NCBI RefSeq assembly: GCF_000004195.4 | Contig: NC_030679.2 | Span: 19,559,212-19,623,211, forward strand | Source of the DNA: Xenopus tropicalis | Lineage: Eukaryota > Chordata > Amphibia > Anura > Pipidae | Length of the DNA stretch: 64,000 nt | Direction: 5' to 3' | Part shown: in pieces, positions 45,426 to 55,259 of the stretch | Layout: every line of letters begins with the position of its first letter | Position numbering within the stretch: the first letter of the stretch is position 1 | The notes under the pieces: generated by a model | Database searches by the model: none | The model's input: only the letters and a program-made list of their open reading frames with translations | Told to the model about the DNA's origin: nothing | Position numbers and translations under genes: made by a program

Positions 45426-45802
45426 AACAGACCTGCACAATAAACAGTGATTATGTTTGGCATCTTACATCAGCCCCTCAGGCATTTACCACAGATTGCC
45501 AGTCTGGGCCTGTATCAGCAATAAAATGCAGTATGAGCTCTACTGCACTTTGTGTGATGACAGTTATAACCCAACATCCACCTATCTGATAATATTTAGA
45601 GGGAGGAATAGGCAGCACATGTGCATTAGCCTCTGCACCACTAGCTTAAAGACAACTACTCCCAACTGAGAGCATTAAAAAAAAGAAGAGACATTTATTA
45701 AGGGAGAGAGGTTAGCAACTGGAAGTGACAAAATTGCTCCCTGTTCATTTGTATGGTTAATATACCAGACGGTTTCAGAACAACAATCATCTGCAAGTCA
45801 TC

Positions 45803-45975
45803 TTGCTGTATGTATAACTTTATTTATAAAGCGCAACAAGGATTCACAGCGCTGTACAATCTTACAATATACACAATTACACACAGGTAGGATAAGTGTT
45901 ATAATAAATACAATAAATAAATTCACAGAGATTAAGTGCCATGTGTCCCATAGAGCTTAAAATCTAAGTTTATAT
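45803..45975 (-). repeat. LINE 3' tail (L2-like), minus strand
   Basis: The minus strand reads AGCTCTATGGGACACATGG, then ATTGTACAGCGCTGTGAATC, then GCGCTTTATAAATAAAG. This is the same arrangement as the L2-like end at 12094-12331, in reverse. Confidence 0.6.
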
Positions 45976-46303
45976 GAATGTCCAGTGAGTCCAAACGCTA
46001 AAAGTCATCTAGGCAACAAGAACACCAAAATTGCTGTGTGTGCTATTATGATTACTGAGGGTTGCACACGCATCAATTGGATATTAAGTACAATTGTATA
46101 AGATACATACATGAGGGTGTAGGCCAATTCTAGTTTGTCCCTGCATTACTGCTACACTCCAGCAGAGGCCGCTGTGATACAACAATACAGAGAGTTCCAG
46201 AAGCTGCACAAAGACATGCTGAAAATGTAGGATAAAGTATGGAAGAGCCAATTGATCTAAAAAGAGGTAAGTAAATGAGATTGAATTTTGCAGATTTGTT
46301 TTA

Positions 46304-46450
46304 GGGCTGTGGCACACGGAAAGATTAGTCGCCCGCGAATCTGCAAAATTCAAATCTCATTTACATATATGACATCCCACTGGCGAGAATGTAAATCGCC
46401 AGTGGGATGTCATATCAGGGAGATTATTCGCCTGCGACAAGGAAATTAGA
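46304..46450. mobile_element. Harbinger-type MITE, partial and rearranged
   Basis: Starts TTA GGGCTGTGGCACACGG at 46301. It keeps AAGATTAGTCGCCCGCG and the CATCCCACTGGCGAG / CGCCAGTGGGATG hairpin. The right terminus is missing after about 46450. Inside it is an inverted copy of the left flanking DNA (see the finding). Confidence 0.7.
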
Positions 46451-46604
46451 TGAGTAAATTAGCGTTTGACCCTTGGCATTTAGTACAACTGTGCCCAGTA
46501 ATGTTACTAGGACCTCCTGCAGGAGGATTTGCAACCGGGCCCTCCTCTCTTTCCTGGATGTGTGTTTTCCTTTCTCCAGAAGATGCAATATGGCCTCTGG
46601 TGTG

Positions 46605-46618
46605 CCACTAGGGGGCGC
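46605..46618 (+). promoter_or_regulatory. CTCF-like core motif
   Basis: CCACTAGGGGGCGC matches the core of the CTCF consensus at every strongly constrained position I know. It lies in repeat-like GC-rich DNA (GGGCCCGGTGCAATCACGCC) just upstream of the intact Tc1. Confidence 0.4.
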
Positions 46619-46723
46619 AGGGCCCGGTGCAATCACGCCCCCTGTAACCCTGGTAGTTATATCTCTGATAATGCTTTCGCCCCATATAGTGCATCCTTAC
46701 TGGAGTGATATACTGTATACATA

Positions 46724-48326
46724 CAGTGGCTTGCAAAAGTATTCGGCCCCCTTGAACTTTTCCACATTATGTCACATTACAGCCACAAACATGAATCAAT
46801 TTTATTGGAATTCCACGTGAAAGACCAATACAAAGTGGTGTACACGTGAGAAGTGGAACGAAAATCATACATGATTCCAAACATTTTTTACAAATAAATA
46901 ACTGCAAAGTGGGGTGTGCGTAATTATTCAGCCCCCTTTGGTCTGAGTGCAGTCAGTTGCCCATAGACATTGCCTGATGAGTGCTAATGACTAAATAGAG
47001 TGCCCCTGTGTGTAATCTAATGTCAGTACAAATACAGCTGCTCGGTGACGGCCTCAGAGGTTGTCTAAGAGAATACTGGGAGCAACAACACCATGAAGTC
47101 CAAAGAACACACCAGACAGGTCAGGGATAAAGTTATTGAGAAATTTAAAGCAGGCTTAGGCTACAAAAAGATTTCCAAAGCCTTGAACATCCCACGGAGC
47201 ACTGTTCAAGCGATCATTCAGAAATGGAAGGAGTATAGCACAACTGTAAACCTACCAAGACAAGGCCGTCCACCTAAACTCACAGGCCGAAGAAGGAGAG
47301 CGCTGATCAGAAATGCAGCCAAGAGGCCCATGGTGACTCTGGACGAGCTGCAGAGATCTACAGCTCAGGTGGGGGAATCTGTCCATAGGACAACTATTAG
47401 TCATGCACTGCACAAAGTTGGCCTTTATGTAAGAGTGGCAAGAAGAAAGCCATTGTTAACAGAAAACCATAAGAAGTCCCGTTTGCAGTTTGCCACAAGC
47501 CATGTGGGGGACACAGCAAACATGTGGAAGAAGGTGCTCTGGTCAGATGAGACCAAAATGGAACTTTTTGGCCAAAATGCAAAACGCTATGTGTGGCGGA
47601 AAACTAACACTGCACATCACTCTGAACACACCATCCCCACTGTCAAATATGGTGGTGGCAGCATCATGCTCTGGGGCTTCTCTTCAGCAGGGACAGGGAA
47701 GCTGGTCAGAGTTGATGCGAAGATGGATGGAGCCAAATACAGGGCAATCTTGGAAGAAAACCTCTTGGAGTCTGCAAAAGACTTGAGACTGGGGCGGAGG
47801 TTCACCTTCCAGCAGGACAACAACCCTAAACATAAAGCCAGGGCAACAATGGAATGGTTTAAAACAAAACATATCCATGTGTTAGAATGGCCCAGTCAAA
47901 GTCCAGATCTAAATCCAATCGAGAATCTGTGGCAAGATCTGAAAACTGCTGTTCACAAACGCTGTCCATCTAATCTGACTGAGCTGGAGCTGTTTTGCAA
48001 AGAAGAATGGGCAAGGATTTCAGTCTGTAGATGTGCAAAGCTGGTAGAGACAAACCCTAAAAGCCTGGCAGCTGGAATTGCAGCAAAAGGTGGTTCTACA
48101 AAGTATTGACTCAGGGGGCTGAATAATTACGCACACCCCACTTTGCAGTTATTTATTTGTAAAAAATGTTTGGAATCATGTATGATTTTCGTTCCACTTC
48201 TCACGTGTACACCACTTTGTATTGGTCTTTCACGTGGAATTCCAATAAAATTGATTCATGTTTGTGGCTGTAATGTGACAAAATGTGGAAAAGTTCAAGG
48301 GGGCCGAATACTTTTGCAAGCCACTG
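46724..48326 (+). mobile_element. Tc1/mariner transposon, full length, copy B (potentially active)
   Basis: 1603 bp, ends CAGTGGCTTGCAAAAGTATT and its inverse, flanked by TA (46722-46723 and 48327-48328). Inverted terminal repeats of about 214 bp (46724 to about 46938; about 48113-48326). The transposase frame is unbroken. Compared with copy A, the ITRs are almost identical. Both termini and transposase are therefore complete in this copy. Confidence 0.96.
47093..48109 (+). CDS. Tc1 transposase, complete 338-residue DD34E enzyme
   Basis: The start ATG follows a 5' leader of about 150 bp after the left ITR; the frame ends TGA at 48107-48109, just before the right ITR. Residues 1-55 and 65-115 form the paired-like bipartite helix-turn-helix that binds the ITRs (KKISKALNIPRSTVQAIIQK), joined by the AT-hook-like GRPPKL at 58-63. 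The catalytic triad is D152 (LWSDET), D242 (QQDNNP) and E277 (NPIENLW), with exactly 34 residues between the last two, the Tc1 signature DD34E. Length is typical (about 340). One oddity: copy A, like most relatives I know, has QDND where this copy has QDNN at 244. The enzyme excises and inserts at TA by a cut-and-paste route. Confidence 0.95.
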   Translation: MKSKEHTRQVRDKVIEKFKAGLGYKKISKALNIPRSTVQAIIQKWKEYSTTVNLPRQGRPPKLTGRRRRALIRNAAKRPMVTLDELQRSTAQVGESVHRTTISHALHKVGLYVRVARRKPLLTENHKKSRLQFATSHVGDTANMWKKVLWSDETKMELFGQNAKRYVWRKTNTAHHSEHTIPTVKYGGGSIMLWGFSSAGTGKLVRVDAKMDGAKYRAILEENLLESAKDLRLGRRFTFQQDNNPKHKARATMEWFKTKHIHVLEWPSQSPDLNPIENLWQDLKTAVHKRCPSNLTELELFCKEEWARISVCRCAKLVETNPKSLAAGIAAKGGSTKY

Positions 48327-48359
48327 TATATATGAAATAGTGTATACATATAGTAGTTT

Positions 48360-49000
48360 GGCCAGGGGTGATGTTCATCCTGGAAATGCCCTGAGGTTGC
48401 GTTTGCGATGCCACCCCCCAGCATTTACCATTTCTGCACTGGAGGGTGGGGACATATTGTGTGAAAAACAATACTGTGCCAGTGAATTGAACTCATCTAA
48501 ATATAGAAGAAATGTGCTTTAAAAAGTAGTGTTTTGAGCTGATTTATCGATTCTCCAAAACTCCACTAGTACCTCCCATCTGTCCCACTTCCTGCTGCCT
48601 CCTTTCCCAGGCTGTGCAGGGGGGCCAGCGACACTCAGCACACTGCACTGTATAATAAGAACCAATCAGCAGCTAGGCTGACCTGATAGGGAACTGAAGC
48701 CTGTTTTTGCTTGTGTGACTACTGGGCTATGATTGGCTAGCTGCCTCATACCGTGCTTCTGGCAGTCACTGTTAGGACACACCCACCCCTCATTTAAAAC
48801 ACAGACAGGGACCTGAGAGGATCTATAGGGAGATCTAATAGTATTCGTTTTTAGCCCAAATCTATGTATATCCTATATGTCCCCTTTAAAGTTACTAGAA
48901 GTGGTATTTTTTGGTATCTTTGGGGGCGCTGCCTCCTGAGGTGAGTTTCTCAATCCCCCCTAATGGCAGCAGCACCCCTGATTTTGGCATAACATTAACT
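48360..49000. other. No gene; repeat-like tracts
   Basis: CACACCC... and CCAATCAGCAGCTAGG blocks at 48530-48830 look like an interspersed repeat, but no ends were found. No exon is supported. Confidence 0.35.
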
Positions 49001-49380
49001 GTTAATATGCTGTAGTATGTCCTATAAGCAAGCTTTCTAATGGTCTTTAGTTTTTATTTACATCCTCTTTTGCCTTTTTTTCAGCTTTCAAAATGGGGGA
49101 CACTGACCCTAGCATCCAAAAAAAACTATTTCTCTGTGAGGCTCCAATATCCTTGTTATTGCTACTTTTTATTCCTTATCTCTCTGTTCAAGCCCTCTCG
49201 CATTTATCTTCCAGCATCTATGGAACTGCCTGGTTGCTAGAATTGGACCCTAGCAACCAGATAGTTGGTGAAACTGCAAACTGGAGAGCTACTGAAAAAA
49301 TGCTAAATAATTCAAAACCCACAAAAGTATAAAAAAAAATGTAGACCAGTTGAAAATATCACTCTAAATCATACTAAACA
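49000..49380. repeat. MITE fragment (13366 family), inverted
   Basis: Blocks such as TTCAAAATGGGGGACACTGA, TCTATGGAACTGCCTGGTTG, and TGTAGACCAGTTGAAAATAT match the family in inverse orientation. Short open frames here come from the repeat. Confidence 0.6.
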
Positions 49381-49481
49381 CTAAATTTAATGTGATCTAG
49401 CTTTTACTTTGCCAGAAACACTGTATTGTTTTACTACTTGTTATGAGGATCTGTTAATTAAATAACTGTAATATATAGTAA

Positions 49482-49641
49482 ATAATGTACCCCCTATTGT
49501 AAAATATAAGGATATTATAAGTTACAGAGGTGTTCCATGGCCATGTAAAGGCACAAGGCCAAAGGCTCAGTGCTTTTATACAGATCATGGAACTCTGAGG
49601 TGATTTCTAATATCCTCATATTTTGCAACAGGGGGTACATT
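49482..49641. mobile_element. Palindromic MITE (AAATAATGTACCCCCT ends)
   Basis: AAATAATGTACCCCCTATTG at 49482 is mirrored by CAACAGGGGGTACATTATTT at about 49621; the arms continue with AAAATATAAGGATATTA and TAATATCCTCATATTTT. The loop is about 80 bp. Confidence 0.75.
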
Positions 49642-50319
49642 ATTTAATATAATACACAGGTTTCAGTGAGTCATGGGACAGAAATTAAATCACTAAGCAC
49701 TGTTTATAACTGATGACATCAATAATCACTGTTTATAAGGATATATTTACAGGATATTCATGGCTCTAGTGTGTTATATACATTATTTATATATATTACA
49801 GTTACAATATGCTTTTTATATCAGAACATCTAAATATCACTAGATCTTTGTCTAACCCTGCTTTTTTTTTGCACTTTTGGTTGCCCTTTTCCATGAATGT
49901 GAGAATTTTGGTAATTTTCCCCAGATTATCATAAAATGTTATCAGGCACTTCTGTGGAGAGAAGGAATCTGGGAGTAATGGCGGGTGTCTGTCACAGCAT
50001 GATGTCATATGGACCTGTTAGCATATGATGTCATACATGTCTGTGTTCTGTATGGGACTCTGTGTTACTGTAAGGTAAGCCTCTGAAACTGGCTCTATGC
50101 TCGCTAGTGTTATATAAATAAACACCATTTCCTTTGCTAAGTGTTTTACGAGGAAGCCAAAGCTGAACTCTCTTATTTATTAGTATGTGCCTAGTATGAG
50201 CTGTTCCAAAATCTTTTTGAAAGATTTCTTGGGGATAAAAACTGTTTTTCAGCCATGGGTTAACTAAATGTTGCTGGACAACAACTCCCCGAATGCTCCA
50301 ATATATTACTAAGCTGCTG

Positions 50320-50512
50320 CCAAATGTTAGTTACCCCCAGTGATTAAGATTGCTTACCTGATACGCTGGGCCTGAGCTCCTGTTTGAAAAAAATTGCACT
50401 GGCTCGGGGTATTTCTGTAGAAGATTCTTGTTGAAATGTTCTTTGAAGTCTTCCACCTTCTTTTTGTTATGGTTCAGGCAGGAGCATGGGCATTAGAGTG
50501 AAAGCTGAACTT
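50320..50512. repeat. Half of a T2-type MITE fused to a half Harbinger MITE
   Basis: AAATGTTAGTTACCCCCAGTG, GCTGGGCCTGAGCTCCTG and GCACTGGCTCGGGGTA follow the left half of the 16998 family up to GAGTGAAAGCTGAACTTCGG, where the sequence switches directly into Harbinger-type DNA. Confidence 0.65.
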
Positions 50513-50628
50513 CGGCAAATCGCGGCGCCGCGGATGCCATCCCACCAGCGATTTACATTCTAGCCGGTGGGATAGCATTTCAGGGAGATTTGTCGCACGG
50601 TGACTAATCTCCCCATCTGTCACAGCCC
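50513..50628. repeat. Right half of a Harbinger-type MITE
   Basis: CGCGGCGCCGCGGATGCCAT, the ATCCCACCAGCG / GCCGGTGGGAT hairpin, and the end CTGTCACAGCCC followed by TAA. The left half is missing. Confidence 0.65.
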
Positions 50629-50665
50629 TAATGGCACACCAACAGATTTAATAAGAGCTAAAGAC

Positions 50666-50765
50666 CAGTGTTGGACTGGGAACCCAGGGGCCCACCAGAA
50701 ATCTTTAGACCCTAGGCCCGCTTTCCAAACTTTTTTTTCTCCTTTTCTCACCCAACCCAAAATCT
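50666..50765. repeat. Left half of a hAT MITE (CAGTGTCGGACTGG family)
   Basis: CAGTGTTGGACTGGGAACCC then GGGGCCCACCAGAAATC, as at 26946; it stops in the middle of the element. Confidence 0.65.
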
Positions 50766-51003
50766 AAAAAACACACAAAAGTTGTTATCTGTAAATAAGG
50801 TGCAAAATCCGACAAATCAATCTCCCCTTTTATTTTGTCTTAGTATCACCACCTTTGTGAATTCCCCCCAATGTGTCATGAAATGCTGGGGCCAATGGAA
50901 CAATAGAAAGAAGGGACCAGTCAGCATTACGGTAGCAGCAAGCAGCAGTTACACCCAGTTTAGAGGGCCTTAACAAAATGGTCCAAATTGGACCCTGAAG
51001 TTG

Positions 51004-51343
51004 CTAAAGCTGGCCATACACGTGGCGATCTGACGATGGTCCGATGGTCGCACGAAACATCGTCGGATCCGCCACACACCATCAGGGCTGAAACAGCAGA
51101 TAAGGAGGTAGAAACAATAGGATTTCTACTTCCTTCTGCCGATTCAGCCCTGACGGCAGATTTTGGTCAGGCGCCTTCTATGGCGCCCGATCAAAATTTT
51201 CTAACCTGGCCGATCGGCGAGTCGTCTGATATCAGCAGCTTCCTGCGATATCGGTCGACTCGCTGACATGCCATACACGTACCGAATATCGTACGAAACA
51301 AGGTTTCGTACGATAGTATCGGTGCGTGTATGGCCAGCTTTAG
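51004..51343. mobile_element. Multi-hairpin MITE (TAAAGCTGGCCATACACG family), copy 2
   Basis: The ends CTAAAGCTGGCCATACACG and CGTGTATGGCCAGCTTTAG are perfect inverted repeats. The interior follows the same hairpin series as at 25755-26102, including GGCGCCTTCTATGGCGCC and TCGTACGAAACAAGGTTTCG. Confidence 0.85.
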
Positions 51344-51476
51344 ACTGGCCCTAATAACAGCAAGAAGGCTGATGTAGGCAGCAATGTCTCAGGGGTCCTA
51401 GCCGCATGATTTTAAGTGCCCATAAAGCTTCGAATATGATTGCATTTCATCTGTTTAGCCTGTTGTCCAACAGAAT

Positions 51477-52098
51477 GGTTCAGTCGCCCGCAATAGTTCT
51501 CTGCTATCGTGGGCGAAAAACTGCTCCAAAAAGGCTTTCCACAGCAATAGGAGTCCGCGGTGGAAAGCCCTTTGCATCACTTCTTTTTCCAAAGTCACGC
51601 AAAGTTGCCCGCAGGAGGAAACTTTCTGCGAATTCAGATTACCAAAACAATACAAAGGGCTTTTCACCGGTGACTCTTAGGGCTCTGGTACACGGGGAGA
51701 TTAGTCGCCCGCGGCAAAACTCCCTGCTCGCGGGCGACTAATCTCCCAGAGTTGCCTTCCCTCTGCCATCCCACCGGCGAACATGTAAGTCGCCGGCGGG
51801 ATGGCAGACGCGGCGGGGCGATTTCGGGAAATCGCCGAAAAAGCCTCGCGAGTCTTTTTCGGCGATTTGCGCGAAATCGCGCTGCCGCGTCTGCCATCCC
51901 GCCGGCAACTTACATGTTCGCCGGTGGGATGGCAGAGGGAAGGCAACTCGGGGAGATTAGTCGCCCGCGAGCAGGGAGTTTTGCCGCGGGCGACTAATCT
52001 CCCCGTGTACCAGAGCCCTTATTGTTGCTGGTAGAAAGCCTTTTTGGAGTTGTTCATCGCCTCCGTGATAGCAGAGATTTATCATGGGTGACTGAACC
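51477..52098. mobile_element. Outer palindromic element holding a nested MITE
   Basis: GGTTCAGTCGCCCGC at 51477 is mirrored by GGGTGACTGAACC ending 52098; CTCCAAAAAGGCTTTCCA near 51525 is mirrored by GAAAGCCTTTTTGGAG near 52034. Each arm also contains its own hairpin (GTCGCCCGCAATAG with CTATCGTGGGCGA near 51483-51516). A Harbinger-type MITE (51680-52018) sits inside. Confidence 0.7.
51680..52018. mobile_element. Harbinger-type multi-hairpin MITE, near-perfect palindrome
   Basis: 339 bp, ends GGGCTCTGGTACACGGGGAG and its inverse, flanked by TTA (51677-51679, 52019-52021). The two halves are almost exact inverted copies. The same five-hairpin series as at 43362-43646 is present and better preserved, with central stem CGATTTCGGGAAATCGCCG. 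The high arm identity suggests recent insertion. Confidence 0.92.
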
Positions 52099-52117
52099 AC
52101 TCTGTGGGTTCTTACCC

Positions 52118-52513
52118 TTAAAGGAATAGTAACATCAAAAAATGTATATATTTTAAAGAAATTAAACTATAATGTACTGCTGCCCTGCGCTGGTAAAAAT
52201 TGTGTGTTTGCTTCAGAAACATTACTAGAGTTTATATAAACCCTGGTGTGTAGCCATGGGGGCACCCATTCAAAAGAAGAAAAACCCTGTAGAATACAAT
52301 GGTGTCTTATCTTTTATTTGCTATGTATCCTGTGCCATTTCTCCTTTTTTCCAGCTTGAATGGCTGCCCCCGTGGCTACACAGCAGCTTATTTATATAAA
52401 CTATAGTACTGTTCCTGAAGCAAACACCCGAGTTTTAGCATTGCAAGGCAACAGTACGTTATATTTCAATTACTTTAAAACACTTTAATTTTTTGGTGTT
52501 ACTGTTCCTTTAA
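52118..52513. mobile_element. T2-type MITE (TTAAAGGAATAGTAACA)
   Basis: TTAA at both ends; termini TTAAAGGAATAGTAACATC and GGTGTTACTGTTCCTTTAA. Long arms share GTTTATATAAA, TGTGTAGCCA and GGGGGCA blocks in inverse order. An interrupted copy lies at 44736-45425. Confidence 0.85.
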
Positions 52514-54364
52514 CAAGCAGATAGCAGCTAAAACACCAAGCTTAAGAACTGTCAAACTAAAGGTTTAATTCCAATAGACAAGTGAATAAAAATGAAAAGT
52601 GTTTTTCATTTGCATATGAATATTATAAATTCTCATTGTCTACTTCATGTTAAAAGTTAATCTTAAGGCAAACTGCCCTTTGAATAAAGGTCTTTCAGAG
52701 GTCCATAATGGTTCTAAGGCCATGCAGATTGTGGGCATATTCTGAAGCTATTGATATAAACATCATTTAATGTTGTGTTTATTTGGTGTAAGGGGATAAC
52801 TCCATCTGTCTGAATTTGTGGCTGAACCTGTCCCACTGAGTAACTCAGCCATGATTAATGAGACTGCCCACGAAATGATTGATTCTCTACCCATAACAGC
52901 ATCCCATAAATGAGCCACTTCTCCACTCAGGGCTGCCTCCCACTAAGAATTCTTCATTGTGAGTCAGTGGTGCTCTTATAGGTTGGAACTTTAACAAGAG
53001 TAGCAGAGGTTGGCCGATATGACCAGTCCTTGTACCCTGATATATATATATATATATTCTGCACAAGGATTCCATTCTACGCCTGATTCTCTGATGCATT
53101 GCCAGTTTCCCTGCTCTCACAGGATAGAGCAAATAAACGGAGATTTCTATTCACTGCCAGTAACAATGTAAAACCGATCTTAAAATGAAGTGTTAGCCAA
53201 TAAAGCTGTCTTTTTGGGATTCCAAGCAAAGGGGCTACCCCAAATTTTAAAATGATCAAGACTTCTGAGTAGCAGTTGTAGGTAGGAAGGTAAGAAACCT
53301 CGGGAGTTGTCAATAGTAGCACTGGGGATTATAAGCTCTGCAAAAGATTGTGGGATAACAGAGAGAGTAGAGCAAGATGGCAATAGCAATATGAATTTTG
53401 CACAACCAGTGGCCCTTCTTCACTTTTCACTAACATTCATCTCCCATCACCCACTGAAGGTAGTTTTAGGAACAATCTCCCCACTTATCTCTCTGAATGG
53501 GAGATTTGGGTTGGCCTGACTATTTCACAGCTGGATATCAATAACATGGACCTTAGACTTTATCACTTTACCCCAATCTGCTGTATCCATCTTCTATCTG
53601 TATTCCCTGTGACCTCAAGCACCCAGACGTTGCGCCATACAGAACAAGCTTTTCCTCTATTAGAGCCTAATCACAGGCAGATAAGTTATCAGTGGCTCTG
53701 CATATCCTACAAGCTGTTCCCTCAGATCTGCAGACTGGAGGGATCTTCTCTGGCACACACATGACCCCACAATTAAACTTTCCTTGCAGTTCTCTGTTCT
53801 TCCACAGCCATTTCTCGGTTATAGTGTCAAACTGCTGTTTTATTTGGCTCCGGGATGTCTGGGGAACTTTAAAAAGAAAAAAAAAAAAAATTAACCCTTA
53901 TATGGCTGTTACACAGATAAGAAGATTCCCAGGAGATCAGATAAACAGATCCATAACAGGCTGTTCAGATTCCAGACACTGATCTGCTGCAATGTGTTAT
54001 AGGAAAAGAGAATTATAGGCAAGAAATCAATAGAAAAAAAGGAGAGTGGGGTATTCAAAGGAATATTTGCATTTAATACTTAACAGCCTAGTTAATTGAT
54101 TGGGAATGTAAGAAACTTTGCTGCGTTTGATTCTTCAACTCATCTCGCACATGGGAACCTGAAAAACAGTGACAGAAAACATTAGAGAGGAACCAGAAAT
54201 GGCATTCTATAAACAGAAAGTGGTGCCGCGCACCCTACGTCAGAGGGAAACCAGCCATTTCCCATGCCAAGCAATGAGAAGCCTCAGCACAATAGATGCA
54301 TTTGTTAATTCATTGTACAGTGTTGTGTATTATGTTGGTGCTTTATAAAAAAAAACAAAAAAAC

Positions 54365-54365
<1 letters not shown>
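52514..54365. other. No recognisable gene; (TA)n at 53039-53058
   Basis: The (TA)n run at 53039-53058 is bracketed by CCTTGTACCCTG and CTGCACAAGG, a short inverted repeat. An A-run lies at 53875-53890. Minus-strand frames at 53077-53389 have no motif that I recognise. Confidence 0.35.

Positions 54366-54400
<35 letters not shown>
54366..54400. repeat. (TA)n microsatellite
   Basis: TA run immediately before the first of three consecutive inverted repeats. Confidence 0.9.
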
Positions 54401-54401
<1 letters not shown>

Positions 54402-54545
54402 CACTCCGAAAACGGCACTCACGGCATCAAGTCTGTAGACAAGTTCTTTATTGGATCTCCAAATCAAAGTGCCATTTTCGGAGTGAATATGATTATTGTT
54501 TGTGCACCCAGCTTTTGACTACTATGTTTGGTGAGTGCCGATAAC
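54401..54545. repeat. Inverted repeat 0 of the TA-flanked cluster
   Basis: GCACTCCGAAAACGGCACT at 54401 is mirrored by AGTGCCATTTTCGGAGTG at 54468-54485. CGGCACTCAC is mirrored again by GTGAGTGCCG near 54529. It ends at the next (TA)n run (54551-54574). Confidence 0.65.
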
Positions 54546-54571
54546 TGGACTATATATATATATATATATAT

Positions 54572-54789
54572 ATAGTATAAAAAAGACCAGCAACTCCGGG
54601 ATTTCTTGTGAAAAATCAAAACATGTATTCAAAGTAGCATAAACAGCCGACGTAACGTTTCGGTCCCCATCGGCCCTGAGAAAGGTCCCGATGGGGACCG
54701 AAACGTTACGTCGGCTGTTTATGCTACTTTGAATACATGTTTTGATTTTTCACAAGAAATCCCGGAGTTGCTGGTCTTTTTTATACTAT
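54572..54789. repeat. Inverted repeat 1, pivoting in a hammerhead-like core
   Basis: Two arms of about 100 bp, almost exact inverted copies, ATAGTATAAAAAAGACC... mirrored by GGTCTTTTTTATACTAT. The pivot (54674-54687) is CCCTGAGAAAGGTC. Reading + strand: CTGAGAAAGGTCCC, GATG, GGGACCGAAACGTTACG, which is CTGA - GAAA - 6-bp stem - GAAAC. This looks like two Penelope-type termini head to head. Confidence 0.75.
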
Positions 54790-54842
54790 TGGAACCCTTT
54801 ACCGAGCACCCGAGGTATGTTATGTAGCGGTGTGCCATCCTT

Positions 54843-54843
<1 letters not shown>

Positions 54844-54888
<45 letters not shown>
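54844..54888. repeat. (TA)n microsatellite
   Basis: A long TA run between inverted repeats 1 and 2. Confidence 0.9.
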
Positions 54889-54893
<5 letters not shown>

Positions 54894-55035
54894 AAACACA
54901 GCCAGCACCAAGGGTCTTATAGTTCAAATCAATCTCAAGTGTATTGCATGTATAACCAACGTTTCGGTAATACATGCAATACACTTGAGATTGTTTTGAA
55001 CTATAAGACCCTTGGTACTGGCTGTGTTTTATTTT
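54888..55035. repeat. Inverted repeat 2, pivoting in ACGTTTCGG
   Basis: Left arm AAAATAAAACACAGCCAGCA to GTATTGCATGTAT, right arm its inverse, with one or two mismatches. The loop AACCAACGTTTCGGTA contains the ACGTTTCGG (minus CCGAAACGT) core of Penelope-type ends. Confidence 0.75.
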
Positions 55036-55098
55036 GTATTCTGTGCACAAGGGCGGCTATCTATTAGCATTTGGGCGTAAGGTGCTGTTGTGAGGACT

Positions 55099-55100
<2 letters not shown>

Positions 55101-55137
<37 letters not shown>
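55101..55137. repeat. (TA)n microsatellite
   Basis: TA run about 65 bp after inverted repeat 2, closing the cluster. Confidence 0.9.
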
Positions 55138-55142
<5 letters not shown>

Positions 55143-55259
55143 CAGCTTTTATAGCAAAGTAAAAGAAAACAAGTATGAAGACTGCCATTGTTCTGCTCAA
55201 GATCACAGTTGCATCAGTTTTCCTAGTATTTAGCATGGAGTTCCATGACTTGCTAGAAA

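Noticed and set aside
53077..53389. Minus-strand frames resembling retroelement tails
   Set aside because: No RT, endonuclease or integrase motif could be matched; similarity was only an impression.
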